NCBI RefSeq assembly: GCF_026130605.1 | Contig: NZ_JANFAU010000010.1 | Location: forward strand, 95,920-159,919 | Direction of reading: 5' to 3' | DNA: 64,000 nt | Origin: Sphingomonas lycopersici | GTDB taxonomy: Bacteria > Pseudomonadota > Alphaproteobacteria > Sphingomonadales > Sphingomonadaceae | Shown: piece by piece, positions 18,718 through 29,200 of the stretch | Layout of the letters: each line of letters starts with the position of its first letter | How positions within the stretch are numbered: the first letter of the stretch is position 1 | Translations under genes and position numbers: made by a program | Notes under the pieces: model-generated | Seen by the model: only the letters and a program-made list of their open reading frames with translations | Told to the model about the DNA's origin: nothing | Database searches by the model: none

Positions 18718-19926
18718 CTAGATCAACTGCAGATCGCGCGGTTTCGCCCCCGGGAACAGCCCCGCGAGCCGATCCGCCCCCAGCCCGAATTGCCGCGCGA
18801 CAAGCCCGCCGATCAGCGCGCGATAATCGGTCAGCACCGGCAGGTCGCGCCCCTGGTTGAGCGTCGTGGGGGACAAAGCGACCTGATCCCCCGCCAGCCG
18901 CCCGCCGGCCACCCCGCCGCCGAGCACCCAATAGATGCTGCCGTGCCCGTGATCGGTCCCGCGATCCCCGTTCTCGCGGAAGGTGCGGCCGAATTCGGAG
19001 ACGACGACGACATTGGTGCTGCGCCACGCCTCGGCGCCGATCGCCTCGGCAAAGGCCGCCAGCCCGCGCCCCAATTCGCCGATCCGATCGGCGAGATAGC
19101 CGGTCGCGCCGCCCTGATTGACATGCGTATCCCACCCGCCGACATCGACGAAGGCGAGGTTGAACTGCGCGCGCATCAGCGTGCCGATCCGGCTGGCGGA
19201 CAGAGCGAAGCCCTTGGCGCTCACCGCGCCGCGGCTTGCCGCCTTCATCTCCTCGTCGAGCGTGCGATAGACGGTGTCGCGCACCTCGAACCCCTGCGCC
19301 ACCGATCGCGACAGCGCGGGTTGCTGGGCATACATCCGCTCGATCAGCTTGGCCTGCCGCGTGTCGATCGGCTTGCCGACATTGGCGAGCGCGAGATTGG
19401 GCACCGGTGCCGCGCCGCCGCGGAAGCACAAGGGCAATTGATCGGTGAAGGCGATCGGCTTGTCGCCGCGCCCCAATATCCCCGCCAGCCGCGCCATGAA
19501 GCCCGACCCGTAATCGCGATGGCCGCCGACCGGCTGGCCGAGCTCGATCGTGTCCTGCGTCTCGAAATGGCTGCGGCTCATATCGTCGGTGCCGGCGAAC
19601 GGGACGAAGGCGATCTGGCGCTGCTGCCACAAGGGCAGGATGCTGTCCTTGAGCGCGGGGTGGAGGCTCCAGTGCGCGTCGAGCGGCAACGGCGCCTTGG
19701 GATCGGCCGGATCGGGCTTGCCGAGCGCGATCGTCGGGCGCGCCTGACGGTAGAAGTCGCTCCCGGTCGGCACGATCACATTGGTCGCGTCATAGGCGCC
19801 GCGCAGGAAGATCACGAGCAGCCGGCTTCCCGCCTGCGGCGCGGCGAAAGCGCGGCCGGCGATCACCAGCGGCGCGAGCGCGGCGGCGCCCCTGAGCAGA
19901 TCACGGCGATGGACATGCGGCGTCAT
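18718..19926 (-). CDS. DUF1501 domain-containing exported protein
   Basis: 402 residues. Twin-arginine-like start HRRDLLRGAAALAPLVIAGRAFA, then LLVIFLRGAYDATNVIVP near residue 35, FVDVGGWDTHVNQ and VVVVSEFGRTFREN, all typical of DUF1501 (alkaline-phosphatase/sulfatase-like fold). The role is unknown; members are nearly always paired with a DUF1800 protein, as here (10-nt gap). The ATG at 19926 is chosen because the Tat motif follows it directly. Confidence 0.9.
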   Translation of the reverse strand: MTPHVHRRDLLRGAAALAPLVIAGRAFAAPQAGSRLLVIFLRGAYDATNVIVPTGSDFYRQARPTIALGKPDPADPKAPLPLDAHWSLHPALKDSILPLWQQRQIAFVPFAGTDDMSRSHFETQDTIELGQPVGGHRDYGSGFMARLAGILGRGDKPIAFTDQLPLCFRGGAAPVPNLALANVGKPIDTRQAKLIERMYAQQPALSRSVAQGFEVRDTVYRTLDEEMKAASRGAVSAKGFALSASRIGTLMRAQFNLAFVDVGGWDTHVNQGGATGYLADRIGELGRGLAAFAEAIGAEAWRSTNVVVVSEFGRTFRENGDRGTDHGHGSIYWVLGGGVAGGRLAGDQVALSPTTLNQGRDLPVLTDYRALIGGLVARQFGLGADRLAGLFPGAKPRDLQLI

Positions 19927-19936
19927 GGCAACCTCG

Positions 19937-21460
19937 CTAACGGTGCATGAATTCGGGGGACGACAGGAACAGCGCATTCCATTCCTGCGGCGACGTCGCC
20001 TCGGCCAGCGCGGCACGCGTCGGTTGGGCGAGCGCGTCCTGCAGGCCGTTGAAATAGAGTGCGTTCTGCAATTGCGGGAAGGCAGGGCGGTCGGCGGTCG
20101 TGCCGGGCAAGCGGAACAGGCCATAGGCGCCGCCGCCGATCTGCTTGGCGATATCGAACCGCGTCGCCATCTGTCCCGGGCCGGACCAGGCGGCGGCGTG
20201 CATGTCGTAACCGTCGGGGGTCTCGTGGTTGTAGAGCCCTTGCCCCATGCGGTTGAGCCAGTTGTTGATCGGCTGCGGGTTGAGGATCACGCGATCGCCA
20301 TAGGTCAGGCGCACCGCCGAGATCGCATAGTGGATCGGGTCCTTGAAGGTCTTGCCCAGCGACGCGGCGAATTCGGGCGCGCGGATCATCGTGCGCATCA
20401 CCTGCGCGATATCGCCATGCGTGCGCTGGAAGGTCTGCGCCATGCGATCGACCAGCGCGGGGGGCGGGGCGTCGCCCATGAAATAGCCGGCAATCTGCGC
20501 CGAGACGTGATGCGCGGTGGCGGGCGCCGCGGCGATCAGATCGAGCGCCTGCTCGACCTCGCCGAAGCCTGATCCCTTGATCGTGTGGCCGAGGAAGTGC
20601 TTGTCGCCGAAATCGTGCCGCGCGGGGTTGAACTCGAACAGGCCCGCGCGGAGGTAGAGCGGCTGGAGCTGCGGCCGCATCCGTGGCGCGTCGTGGTTGA
20701 GATCGACCCCCACCCCGGTGAGGATCCGCGCCAGTTCCTGCACATCCTGCTGGGTGTAGCCGGAGCCGACCCCCATCGTGTGCAATTCCATGATCTCGCG
20801 CGCGTAATTCTCGTTGATCCGCCCCGCGGCATTCTGATCGTTATCGAGATAGCGCAGCATCGCCGGGTGGCGCAGCGTCGCTTCGAGCAGGTCGCGGAAA
20901 TGCCCGAAGGCGTGGGTGCGGATCGTCTCCTCATAATCGCCGACCATCGCACGGATATCGCGCTTGCCGGCCTGGACGTTGAAATGGTTGAACCAGAACC
21001 ACGTCATCTGCTCGCGCAGCTGATCGGGGGCATAGAGATCGCGCAGGATCGAACGCGAGCGCGCCTCGTCGGCCAGCGCGTTCATGCTTTTCTGATACGC
21101 CTCGCGCGCCGCTTTCTTCTGCTCGGGATCGACCAGCGCATTGGCATCGCGCTGCATCGCCTGCTGCGTGACGACGATCTGCGCCAGCGGCTCGCGGGTG
21201 ATGCGCATCGCGGCGACCTGCGCAGCGGCATCGGGCGGGAGATCGGCGGGCGGTGCTTCGAGTTGTGCGGCGAGCCAGCGGTCGCTGCCGGGGCCGTCGC
21301 TCGCGGCGAGATCGGCGGCGGTCGCGCCCCAGGTCAGCCGGTTGGCCCAGGCGATCCGCTGCGCCGCGCCCGACGGCGCCGCCTGCGCCGGCAGCGCGCC
21401 GCCGGACAGCATCGCCAGGAGCGCGATCGACCCTGCGCCACGCGACCATGCCAATGCCAT
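19937..21460 (-). CDS. DUF1800 domain-containing exported protein
   Basis: 507 residues. Signal peptide through GGALPAQA-APS. Hallmarks are ANRLTWGATAADL, REQMTWFWFNHFNV, INENYAREIMELHTMGVGSGYTQQDV and the KTFKDPIHY segment of DUF1800. Function unknown; the family co-occurs with DUF1501 proteins and was proposed in the literature to relate to surface polysaccharide or export processes, which I cannot test here. The ATG at 21460 with GGAGG upstream is preferred over the in-frame codon at 21511. Confidence 0.9.
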   Translation of the reverse strand: MALAWSRGAGSIALLAMLSGGALPAQAAPSGAAQRIAWANRLTWGATAADLAASDGPGSDRWLAAQLEAPPADLPPDAAAQVAAMRITREPLAQIVVTQQAMQRDANALVDPEQKKAAREAYQKSMNALADEARSRSILRDLYAPDQLREQMTWFWFNHFNVQAGKRDIRAMVGDYEETIRTHAFGHFRDLLEATLRHPAMLRYLDNDQNAAGRINENYAREIMELHTMGVGSGYTQQDVQELARILTGVGVDLNHDAPRMRPQLQPLYLRAGLFEFNPARHDFGDKHFLGHTIKGSGFGEVEQALDLIAAAPATAHHVSAQIAGYFMGDAPPPALVDRMAQTFQRTHGDIAQVMRTMIRAPEFAASLGKTFKDPIHYAISAVRLTYGDRVILNPQPINNWLNRMGQGLYNHETPDGYDMHAAAWSGPGQMATRFDIAKQIGGGAYGLFRLPGTTADRPAFPQLQNALYFNGLQDALAQPTRAALAEATSPQEWNALFLSSPEFMHR

Positions 21461-21558
21461 CCCTTGCCTCCGCTCGACTCGCCTCGACAGAAGCGCAAGG
21501 TGCACGCCCATGACTGAACATGCCCTGACGTAGGCATGAACTAACCGTCATTTACCAA

Positions 21559-23013
21559 TTACTTGGCTGGGGCAGCCGGGCTCCACCCACCGCCGATCGC
21601 CTGGACCAGCGCGATCGCGGCGGTCTGCTGGTTGATCACCGCCTGAATCTGCGACTGGCGCGCGCTGAGTGCGGTGGTCTGCGCGACGATCACCTCCGAA
21701 TAGTCGACCAGCCCGGAACGATATTGGTTGTTGGCGATCGTCTCGGCGCGGGTCGCGGCCTCGGCGGCGTCGGCGCGGCTTTTGGTCACATCCGCGAGCG
21801 AGCGCGTCGCGGCGAGATTGTCCTCGACCTGCTGGAAGGCGGTGAGCGTCGTCTGGCGATATGTCGCGACCGCCTGATCATATTGCCCGCGCGCCTGCAG
21901 CACCTGCCCGTGGCGCGCGCCGAAATCGAGCAGGGTCATCAGCCCGCTGAGCCCGAACGACCACAGGCTGGTCGCGGCGGAGAACAATTGGCTGACCTTG
22001 CTGCCGCTCGTCCCCGCATTGCCCGACAAGGTGAATTGCGGGAAATAGGCCGCGCGCTGGATGCCGATATTGGCATTGGCCGCCGCGACCCGCCGCTCGG
22101 CCGCCGCGACATCGGGGCGTCGTTCGAGCAGGGTCGAGGGGAGCACGCCCGGCACCGCGGGCACCGTCGGCTGCCACGCGACCGGCGGAAGCGTGAAGGT
22201 CGAGGGATTTTCCCCCGCCAGCACCGCGATCGCATGTTCGAGCACCGCGCGCTGGCGATCGAGATCCTGCCGCGAGGCGATCGCGTTCGAGAGCGAGGTC
22301 TGCGCCTGATAGACGTCGGAATGCGCGACCGTCCCGGCCTTGTACTTGTTGGTCGTGATCGTCAGCGCGCGCTGATAATCCTTGATCGTCGCGTCGAGCA
22401 GCACGATCTGCGCGTCGATCCCGCGCAATTCGACGTAATTGGTGGCGAGCTCGCCCTGCGCGGAGAGCGTCGCATTGGCGAGGTCGCCCGCGCTCGCCTG
22501 CGCATTGGCCTTGGCCTGCGTCACCGCGTTGCCGAGCCGGCCCCACAGATCGGGCTCCCAGCTCGCGCCGATGCTGAGCGCATAGCGCGAGCCCGAGGTG
22601 GTGACGGTGTTGCTGCCGACCCCGGCGCCGTTGCCGCTCCCCGCGCCGATGCTCGTCGCGGTGCCGCCCGAAAAGGCCTGCGAATGCTGCCCGCTCGCCG
22701 ATCCGGTGACGGTGGGGAACAGGGCCGACCGCTGGACCATTACCAGCGCGCGCGCCGCTTCATAGGCCCCGCGCGCGGCGGCGACATTCTGGTTGGTGAC
22801 CACCACCTTGCGTTCGAGCGCGTCGAGCGTGGGATCGTTGAACAGCGCCCACCATTCGCCGCGCGCCGCCGCGTCGCTCGGCTGCGCGACGCCCCAGCCG
22901 GGGGCTTCCTTGAACGAGGGCGGGATCGTGACATTGGTCGGCGGGCGATAGGTCGGCGCCATGTTGCACCCCGCGAGCAGCAGGGCGGAGACGACGGGCA
23001 GGGCGCGCTTCAT
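21559..23013 (-). CDS. RND efflux outer-membrane lipoprotein (NodT/OprM family)
   Basis: 484 residues. Lipoprotein signal MKRALPVVSALLLAGCNMAP with C16, then YRPPTNVTIPPSF and two OEP repeats (ATNYVELRGIDAQIVLLDAT and ATYRQTTLTAFQQVEDNLA). LLERRPDVAAAERRVAAANANIGI is the NodT-family signature between them. It makes the TolC-like channel for the two permeases encoded upstream; its start overlaps the second permease stop by 4 nt. Last gene of the four-gene minus operon. Confidence 0.94.
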   Translation of the reverse strand: MKRALPVVSALLLAGCNMAPTYRPPTNVTIPPSFKEAPGWGVAQPSDAAARGEWWALFNDPTLDALERKVVVTNQNVAAARGAYEAARALVMVQRSALFPTVTGSASGQHSQAFSGGTATSIGAGSGNGAGVGSNTVTTSGSRYALSIGASWEPDLWGRLGNAVTQAKANAQASAGDLANATLSAQGELATNYVELRGIDAQIVLLDATIKDYQRALTITTNKYKAGTVAHSDVYQAQTSLSNAIASRQDLDRQRAVLEHAIAVLAGENPSTFTLPPVAWQPTVPAVPGVLPSTLLERRPDVAAAERRVAAANANIGIQRAAYFPQFTLSGNAGTSGSKVSQLFSAATSLWSFGLSGLMTLLDFGARHGQVLQARGQYDQAVATYRQTTLTAFQQVEDNLAATRSLADVTKSRADAAEAATRAETIANNQYRSGLVDYSEVIVAQTTALSARQSQIQAVINQQTAAIALVQAIGGGWSPAAPAK

Positions 23014-26000
23014 GCGGTGGCTCCGGGAGCAAGCGGTAGATCGCCGTGGCGCGCCAGGCCCCGCTCAGCGGCGCCGTGTCGGCGACGGAAGCGATCGAGC
23101 GCGAGATAGACGACCGGGGTGGTCAACAAGGTGATGAACTGGCTGGCGATCAGCCCGCCGAAGATCGCGATGCCGAGCGGACGGCGCAGCTCCGCGCCGT
23201 CGCCGAAGCCGATCGCCAGCGGCAAGGCGCCAAGCGCGGCGGCGAGCGTGGTCATCAGGATCGGGCGAAAGCGCAGCAGCGACGCCTCGCGCACCGCAGC
23301 GACCGGATCGAGCCCTTCGCCGCGCTCCGCCTCCAGCGCGAAATCGATGATCATGATCGCATTCTTCTTCACGATCCCGATCAACAGGATGATCCCGATC
23401 AGCGCGATGATGTCGAACTGGCCGCCGGTGACGATCAGCGCGATCATCGCCCCGACACCCGCCGAAGGGAGGGTGGAGAGCGCGGTCAGCGGGTGGATCG
23501 CGCTTTCGTAGAGGATGCCGAGCACGATGTAGATCGCGAGCAAGGCGGCGAGGATCAGCAGCGGCATCGATCCGGTCGATTGCGCGAACACCTTGGCGGT
23601 GCCGCCGAATTCGCCGTGGACCGTCGCGGGGAGCGCGAGGCTCGCCTGCACCTGCGCGATCAATTGCGCCGCCTGTCCCAGCGAGACGCCGGCGGGGAGG
23701 TTGAACGAGACGGTGGCCGAGGGCTCGCCGTCCGAATGGCTGACCGAGGCGTTGGTCGATCCGGTCGACCAGCGCGCGATCGCCGACAGGGGCGTCATCG
23801 TCCGCGCGGTGGTGCTCACCGCATTGCCCGCGGCGACCGCCGATCCGCCGGCGCCGGTGCCGCCGGTGCTCGCGGTCGGCGCGGCGGCGGTCGGGGTCGC
23901 CGACGCGCTCGGCGTCGGGGTCGGGTTGTTGGTCGCATTGTTGGCCGGCGGATTGAGCGGCAGATAGATGTTGGCGAGCGAGGCCGGCGATCCGTTGAAC
24001 TGCCGCGCCGCCTCCATCACGACATGATATTGGTTGAGCCCCGAATAGATGTTCGCCACCTGGCGCTGGCCGAAAGCATCGTAGAGCGCGGCGTCGACCG
24101 CCTGCATCGTCACCCCGAGCCGCGCCGCGGCGTCGCGATTGACCTCGACGAAGGCATCGGCGCCGGCATCCTGCTGGTCGATATCGACATCGGTGACGGT
24201 GTCGGGATGCTGTTTCAGCGCATCGACCAGTTTCTGCCCGGCGGCCTTGAGCACATCGGGGTCGTCGGCCTTGAGCACATATTGATAGGTGCTGTTGCTC
24301 GATCGCCCGCCGACCTGCAGATCCTGCACCGGATTGAGGAACAGGCTGACCCCGCTGACCCGCGCGAGCTTGGGCCGCAGCCGCGCGATCACCGCCTGTA
24401 CCGGCGGGCGCTGGTTGCGCGGCTTCAGGGTCGCGAACATGAACCCGCCGCCGGCGCGCGATCCGCCGGTGAACGCCACCACCGTCGCCACCGCCGGATC
24501 GCCCTTCACGATATGCACGATGCGGGTGAGCTTGTTCTGCATGTCGGTGAACGAGATGCTCTGGTCGGCGCGCAAGCCCCCCATCAGCCCGCCGGTATCC
24601 TGCTGCGGGAAGAACCCCTTGGGCGCGATCGCGATCAGATAGATGTTGAGCACCACCGTGCCCGTGAGGAGGATGAGGACCGCGCCGCGGTGGAGCAATG
24701 CCCAATCGAGCGCGACCGCGTAGCGCGCCTGCGCCCAATCGAACGACTGCCGCGCCCAGCGCATCACCCGTCCCTCGCTCTCCTCGCCCAGCAGCACGCG
24801 CGAGGCGAGCATCGGGGTGGTGGTAAGCGAGACGACGAGGCTGATCATCACCGCGATCGACATGGTCAGCGCGAATTCGCGGAACAGCCGCCCGACCAGC
24901 CCGCCCATGAAGATCAGCGGCACGAACACCGCGATCAGGCTCAGCGAGATCGAGAGCACGGTAAATCCCACCTCGCGCGCGCCGGCGAAGGCGGCGGCGA
25001 GCGGCTTCATCCCCGCCTCGATATGCCGGCTGATATTCTCCACCACGACGATCGCATCGTCGACGACGAACCCGGTCGCGACGGTCAGCGCCATCAGCGA
25101 GAGATTGTCGAGGCTGAACCCGGCGAGATACATCACCGCGATCGTGCCGAGCAACGAGGCGACCACCGCCGCCGCGGGGATCAAGGTCGCGCGCCAGCTT
25201 CTCAGGAACAGGCTGACCACCAGCACCACCAGCAGGGTGGCGATGAGCAAGGTCACCTCCACCTCGCGCAGCGAGGCGCGGATCGTCAGCGTGCGATCGC
25301 TGGCGACGTCGAGATGGATATCGGGCGGGACGGCGGCGCGCAGCGCGGGAAGCTGCGCCTTCAGCGAATCGACCACCTGGACGATATTTGCCCCCGGCTG
25401 GCGGCTGATCAGCACCGGCACCGCGCGCTTGCCGTTGAACAAGCCCATCGTGCGGATGTCTTCGGGGCCGTCGACGACATCGGCGATATCGGACAGCCGC
25501 ACCGCCGCGCCGTTGCGCCACGCGATCACCGTCCCGCGATAATCGGCGGCGTGGAGCCCGGCCTGATTGGAATAGATCTGCCAGCTGAACCCCTTGGCAT
25601 CGAGTATGCCGCGCGGCCGGTTGGCGCTTTCGGATTGCAGCGCGGTGCGCACATCCTCGAGCGCGATGCCGTAGCGCGACAGCGCGAGCGGATTGACCTC
25701 GATCCGCACCGAGGGGAGCGCCGCGCCGCCCAGCTCGACATTGCCGACCCCCTGCACCTGGAGCAGTTTCTGCTGCACCACGGTCGAGACGGCGTCGTAG
25801 ATTTCGGACGGGCTGCGCGTCGGCGAGGTGAGCGCGAGGATCAGGATCGGCGCCTCGGCGGGATTGGCCTTGCGGTAGCTCGGGTTGGTCCTGAGCGTCG
25901 CGGGGAGATCGGCGCGCGAGGCGTTGATCGCCGCCTGCACGTCGCGCGCGGCGCCGTCGATGTCGCGCGACAGATCGAATTGCAGCACGATCGACGACGA

Positions 26001-26261
26001 ACCGACCCCCGAGCGCGAGGTCATTTCCGACACCCCGGCGATCGTGCCGAGGTGCCGCTCCAGCGGCGCGGCGACGCTGGAGGCCATCGTCGACGGGCTC
26101 GCGCCGGGCAGGTTCGCCTGCACCATGATCGTCGGGAAATCGACCTGCGGCAGCGGCGCCACCGGCAGCATGAAGAACGCCCCGACGCCGGCGAGCATCA
26201 GCCCGATCGTCAGCAGGATCGTCCCCACCGGCCGCCGGATGAAGGGCGCGGAAATGTTCAC
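23010..26261 (-). CDS. RND multidrug efflux permease, MdtC/MuxC-like
   Basis: 1083 residues. N-terminus MNISAPFIRRPVGTILLTIGLMLAGV, periplasmic pore domains, TM-core motif GFVVDDAIVVVENISRHIE with the proton-relay acids, and the final MTTLAAALGALPLAIGFGDGAELRRPLGIAI. A Pro/Thr/Ala/Ser/Gly-rich insertion at about residues 768-815 (NNPTPTPSASATPTAAAPTA then glycine-rich) interrupts the second periplasmic half, where family members lack it. Pairs with the following MdtB-like permease as a heterotrimeric pump; 4-nt overlaps on both sides. Confidence 0.94.
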   Translation of the reverse strand: MNISAPFIRRPVGTILLTIGLMLAGVGAFFMLPVAPLPQVDFPTIMVQANLPGASPSTMASSVAAPLERHLGTIAGVSEMTSRSGVGSSSIVLQFDLSRDIDGAARDVQAAINASRADLPATLRTNPSYRKANPAEAPILILALTSPTRSPSEIYDAVSTVVQQKLLQVQGVGNVELGGAALPSVRIEVNPLALSRYGIALEDVRTALQSESANRPRGILDAKGFSWQIYSNQAGLHAADYRGTVIAWRNGAAVRLSDIADVVDGPEDIRTMGLFNGKRAVPVLISRQPGANIVQVVDSLKAQLPALRAAVPPDIHLDVASDRTLTIRASLREVEVTLLIATLLVVLVVSLFLRSWRATLIPAAAVVASLLGTIAVMYLAGFSLDNLSLMALTVATGFVVDDAIVVVENISRHIEAGMKPLAAAFAGAREVGFTVLSISLSLIAVFVPLIFMGGLVGRLFREFALTMSIAVMISLVVSLTTTPMLASRVLLGEESEGRVMRWARQSFDWAQARYAVALDWALLHRGAVLILLTGTVVLNIYLIAIAPKGFFPQQDTGGLMGGLRADQSISFTDMQNKLTRIVHIVKGDPAVATVVAFTGGSRAGGGFMFATLKPRNQRPPVQAVIARLRPKLARVSGVSLFLNPVQDLQVGGRSSNSTYQYVLKADDPDVLKAAGQKLVDALKQHPDTVTDVDIDQQDAGADAFVEVNRDAAARLGVTMQAVDAALYDAFGQRQVANIYSGLNQYHVVMEAARQFNGSPASLANIYLPLNPPANNATNNPTPTPSASATPTAAAPTASTGGTGAGGSAVAAGNAVSTTARTMTPLSAIARWSTGSTNASVSHSDGEPSATVSFNLPAGVSLGQAAQLIAQVQASLALPATVHGEFGGTAKVFAQSTGSMPLLILAALLAIYIVLGILYESAIHPLTALSTLPSAGVGAMIALIVTGGQFDIIALIGIILLIGIVKKNAIMIIDFALEAERGEGLDPVAAVREASLLRFRPILMTTLAAALGALPLAIGFGDGAELRRPLGIAIFGGLIASQFITLLTTPVVYLALDRFRRRHGAAERGLARHGDLPLAPGATA

Positions 26262-29200
26262 GCCGGGCGCGCCTCGCCCGCGGTGCCGCGCCGTACGCGC
26301 CAGCCGCGCTCGCGCCAGTTTTCGAGCCCGAGGAAGATGACGGGGGTGGTGAACAAGGTCAGCACCTGGCTGAAGATCAGCCCGCCGGCGATCGCGATGC
26401 CGAGCGGCTGGCGCAGCTCATGCCCCATCCCGCCGCCGAAGATCAGCGGGATCGCGGCGAACAAGGCGGCAAAGGTGGTCATCATGATCGGGCGGAAACG
26501 CAGCAGCGCCGCCTGACGGATCGCGTGATGCGCATCGGCGCCTTCCTCACGCATCGCATCGAGCGCGAAGTCGATCATCATGATCGCATTCTTCTTCACG
26601 ATGCCGATCAAGAGGACGATGCCGATGATCCCGATCACCCCGAGCCCCGATCCGGTGAGCCACAGCCCGAGCAGCGCGCCGATCCCGGCGGAGGGGAGGG
26701 TCGACAGGATCGTCACCGGGTGGACGAAGCTCTCGTAGAGCACCCCCAGCACGATATAGACCACGACGATCGCGGCGAGGATCAGCCACAATTCGTTGGC
26801 GAGCGACGCCTTGAACGCGCTCGCCGCGCCGGTGAAATTGGTGGTGATCGCGGGCGGCACGCCGATCTGGCGCTCGGCGCGCTCGATCGCGCTCACCGCG
26901 CTGCCCAGCGACACGCCCGGAGCGAGATCGAAGCCGATCGTCGCCGCGGGGAATTGCGCCTCGCGCGCCACGACCAGCGGCGCATCCTCGGTACGGATCG
27001 TCGCGACGGCCGAGAGCGGAACGCTCGCCCCGCCCGCCAGCGGGATGCGCAGATCGCCCAGCGCTTGCGGGTCGGCGACCGTGCCCGGCTGCGCCTCCAG
27101 AATGACGCGATTCTGGCTCGACTGGGTGTAGATCGTCGAGACGATGCGCTGGCCGAAGGCGTCGTAGAGCGCATTGTCGATCGCCAGCGCGCTCAGCCCG
27201 AGCCGGCCGGCGACGTCGCGGTTGATATCGACCACCACCGCGCGGCCGTTGGCGAGCACGTCGGAGGTGACGTTGTTGAGATGCTTGTCCTTCTTGAGCG
27301 CCGCGGCGAGCTTGGCGCCCCATTGGTCGACCAGGGCCTCGTCGGCGCCCTGCAGCGAGAAGCGATAGGCATTGACCCCGGTCGAGGTATCGATCGTCAG
27401 ATCCTGCACCGGGCGGAAATAGACCCGCATTCCCGGCACATTGGACACCGCGTGATTGAGGCTGGCGAGCACCTCTTCGAGATTGCCGCGCTCGCCCTCG
27501 GGCTTGAGGTTCACGATCATCCGGCCTTGCGACAAGGTGGCATTCTGTCCGTCGACCCCGATCGCCGAACTGAGGCTGGCGACCGACGGATCGGCGAGCA
27601 ACGCCTGCGCGACCTGCTGCTGGAGCCCCGCCATCCGCGTGAAGCCGATATCCTGCGCCGCGCTGGTCGTCACCGCGATCTGGCCGGTATCCTGCTCGGG
27701 AAACAAGGTCTTGGGGATGACGTAGAACAGCAATCCGGTCACCGCGAGCGTGCCCGCGAACACCAGCATCGTCAGTGCCGCGCGCGCCATCACCCAATCG
27801 AGCGCGCGGGCATAATGATGCGCGACGCGATCGAACCAGTCGCGGGTCACTTCGGACAGGCGATGCTGCCGCTCCTCATGCTCAGCCCGGAGCCAGCGCG
27901 CGGAGAGCATCGGCACGAGCGTCAGCGCGACCACCGCGGACAGCAGGATCGTCACCGCCAGGGTCACCGCGAATTCGCGGAACAGCCGCCCGACGACATC
28001 GCCCATGAACAGCAGCGGGATCAGCACCGCGATCAGGCTGACCGTCAGCGAGATGATCGTGAAGCCGATCTCGCTCGCGCCCTTCAGCGCGGCCTCGAAC
28101 GGGCGCATCCCGTCCTCGATATGGCGGCTGATATTCTCCAGCACGACGATCGCATCGTCGACCACGAACCCCGACGCGATCGTCAGCGACATCAAGGTGA
28201 GATTGTTGATCGAGAAGCCGAGGAAATACATCGCCGCGAACGCGCCGACGAGCGACAGCGGCACCGAGATGCTGGCGATGATCGTCGCGCGGAGCGAGCC
28301 AAGGAACAGGAAGATCACGAGCGTGACGAGCAGGACGGCAAGCACCAGTTCGAGCTTCACGTCGGCCACCGAGGCGCGGATTCCCGCGGTACGATCGGTC
28401 AGCACGGTGACATGCACGTCGGCGGGAAGCTGCGCCTCCAGATCGGGCAGCCCGGCCTTGATCGCATCGACCGTGCCGATGACGTTCGCGCCCGGCTGGC
28501 GCTGGACGTCGATCACCACCGCGGGCTTGCCGTTCATCCACGAGCCGAGCCGCACATTCTCGGTCGCCTCGACGACATTGGCGACATCGGACAGGCGGAT
28601 CGGCGCGCCATTGGCGAACCCGATGACGAGCGTGCGATAGCTGGTGACGTCGCCGAGCTGGTCGTTGGCGTCGATCGTCCAGCTCTTGGTGGGGCCGTCG
28701 AAACTGCCCTTGGCGGCATTGGCATTGGCGTTGCCGATCGCGGTGCGGATCGTTTCGAGCGACATGCCGCGCGCCGCAAGCGCCGCGACATTGGCCTGGA
28801 TGCGCACCGCCGGCCGCTGCCCGCCCGACATCGAGACCAGCCCGACCCCGGAAACCTGCGCGATCTTGTTGGCGAATTGGCGCTCGACGATCCCCTGCAC
28901 CTCACCCAGCGGGCGGGTGTCGGAGGTGATGCCGAGCGAGATGATCGGCGCGTCGGCCGGGTTGACCTTGGCATAGATCGGCGGGGCGGGGAGATCGGTC
29001 GGCAGCAGGGTATTCGCCGCGTTGATCGCTGCCTGCACTTCCTGCTCCGCCACGTCGAGCGACAGATCGAGCCGGAATTGCAGCGTGATCACCGACGCCC
29101 CCGACGAGGAGGCGGAGGTCATCCGCGTCAGCCCCGGCATCTGGCCGAACTGGCGTTCCAACGGCGAGGTGACGGTCAGCGCCATCACATCGGGGCTGGC

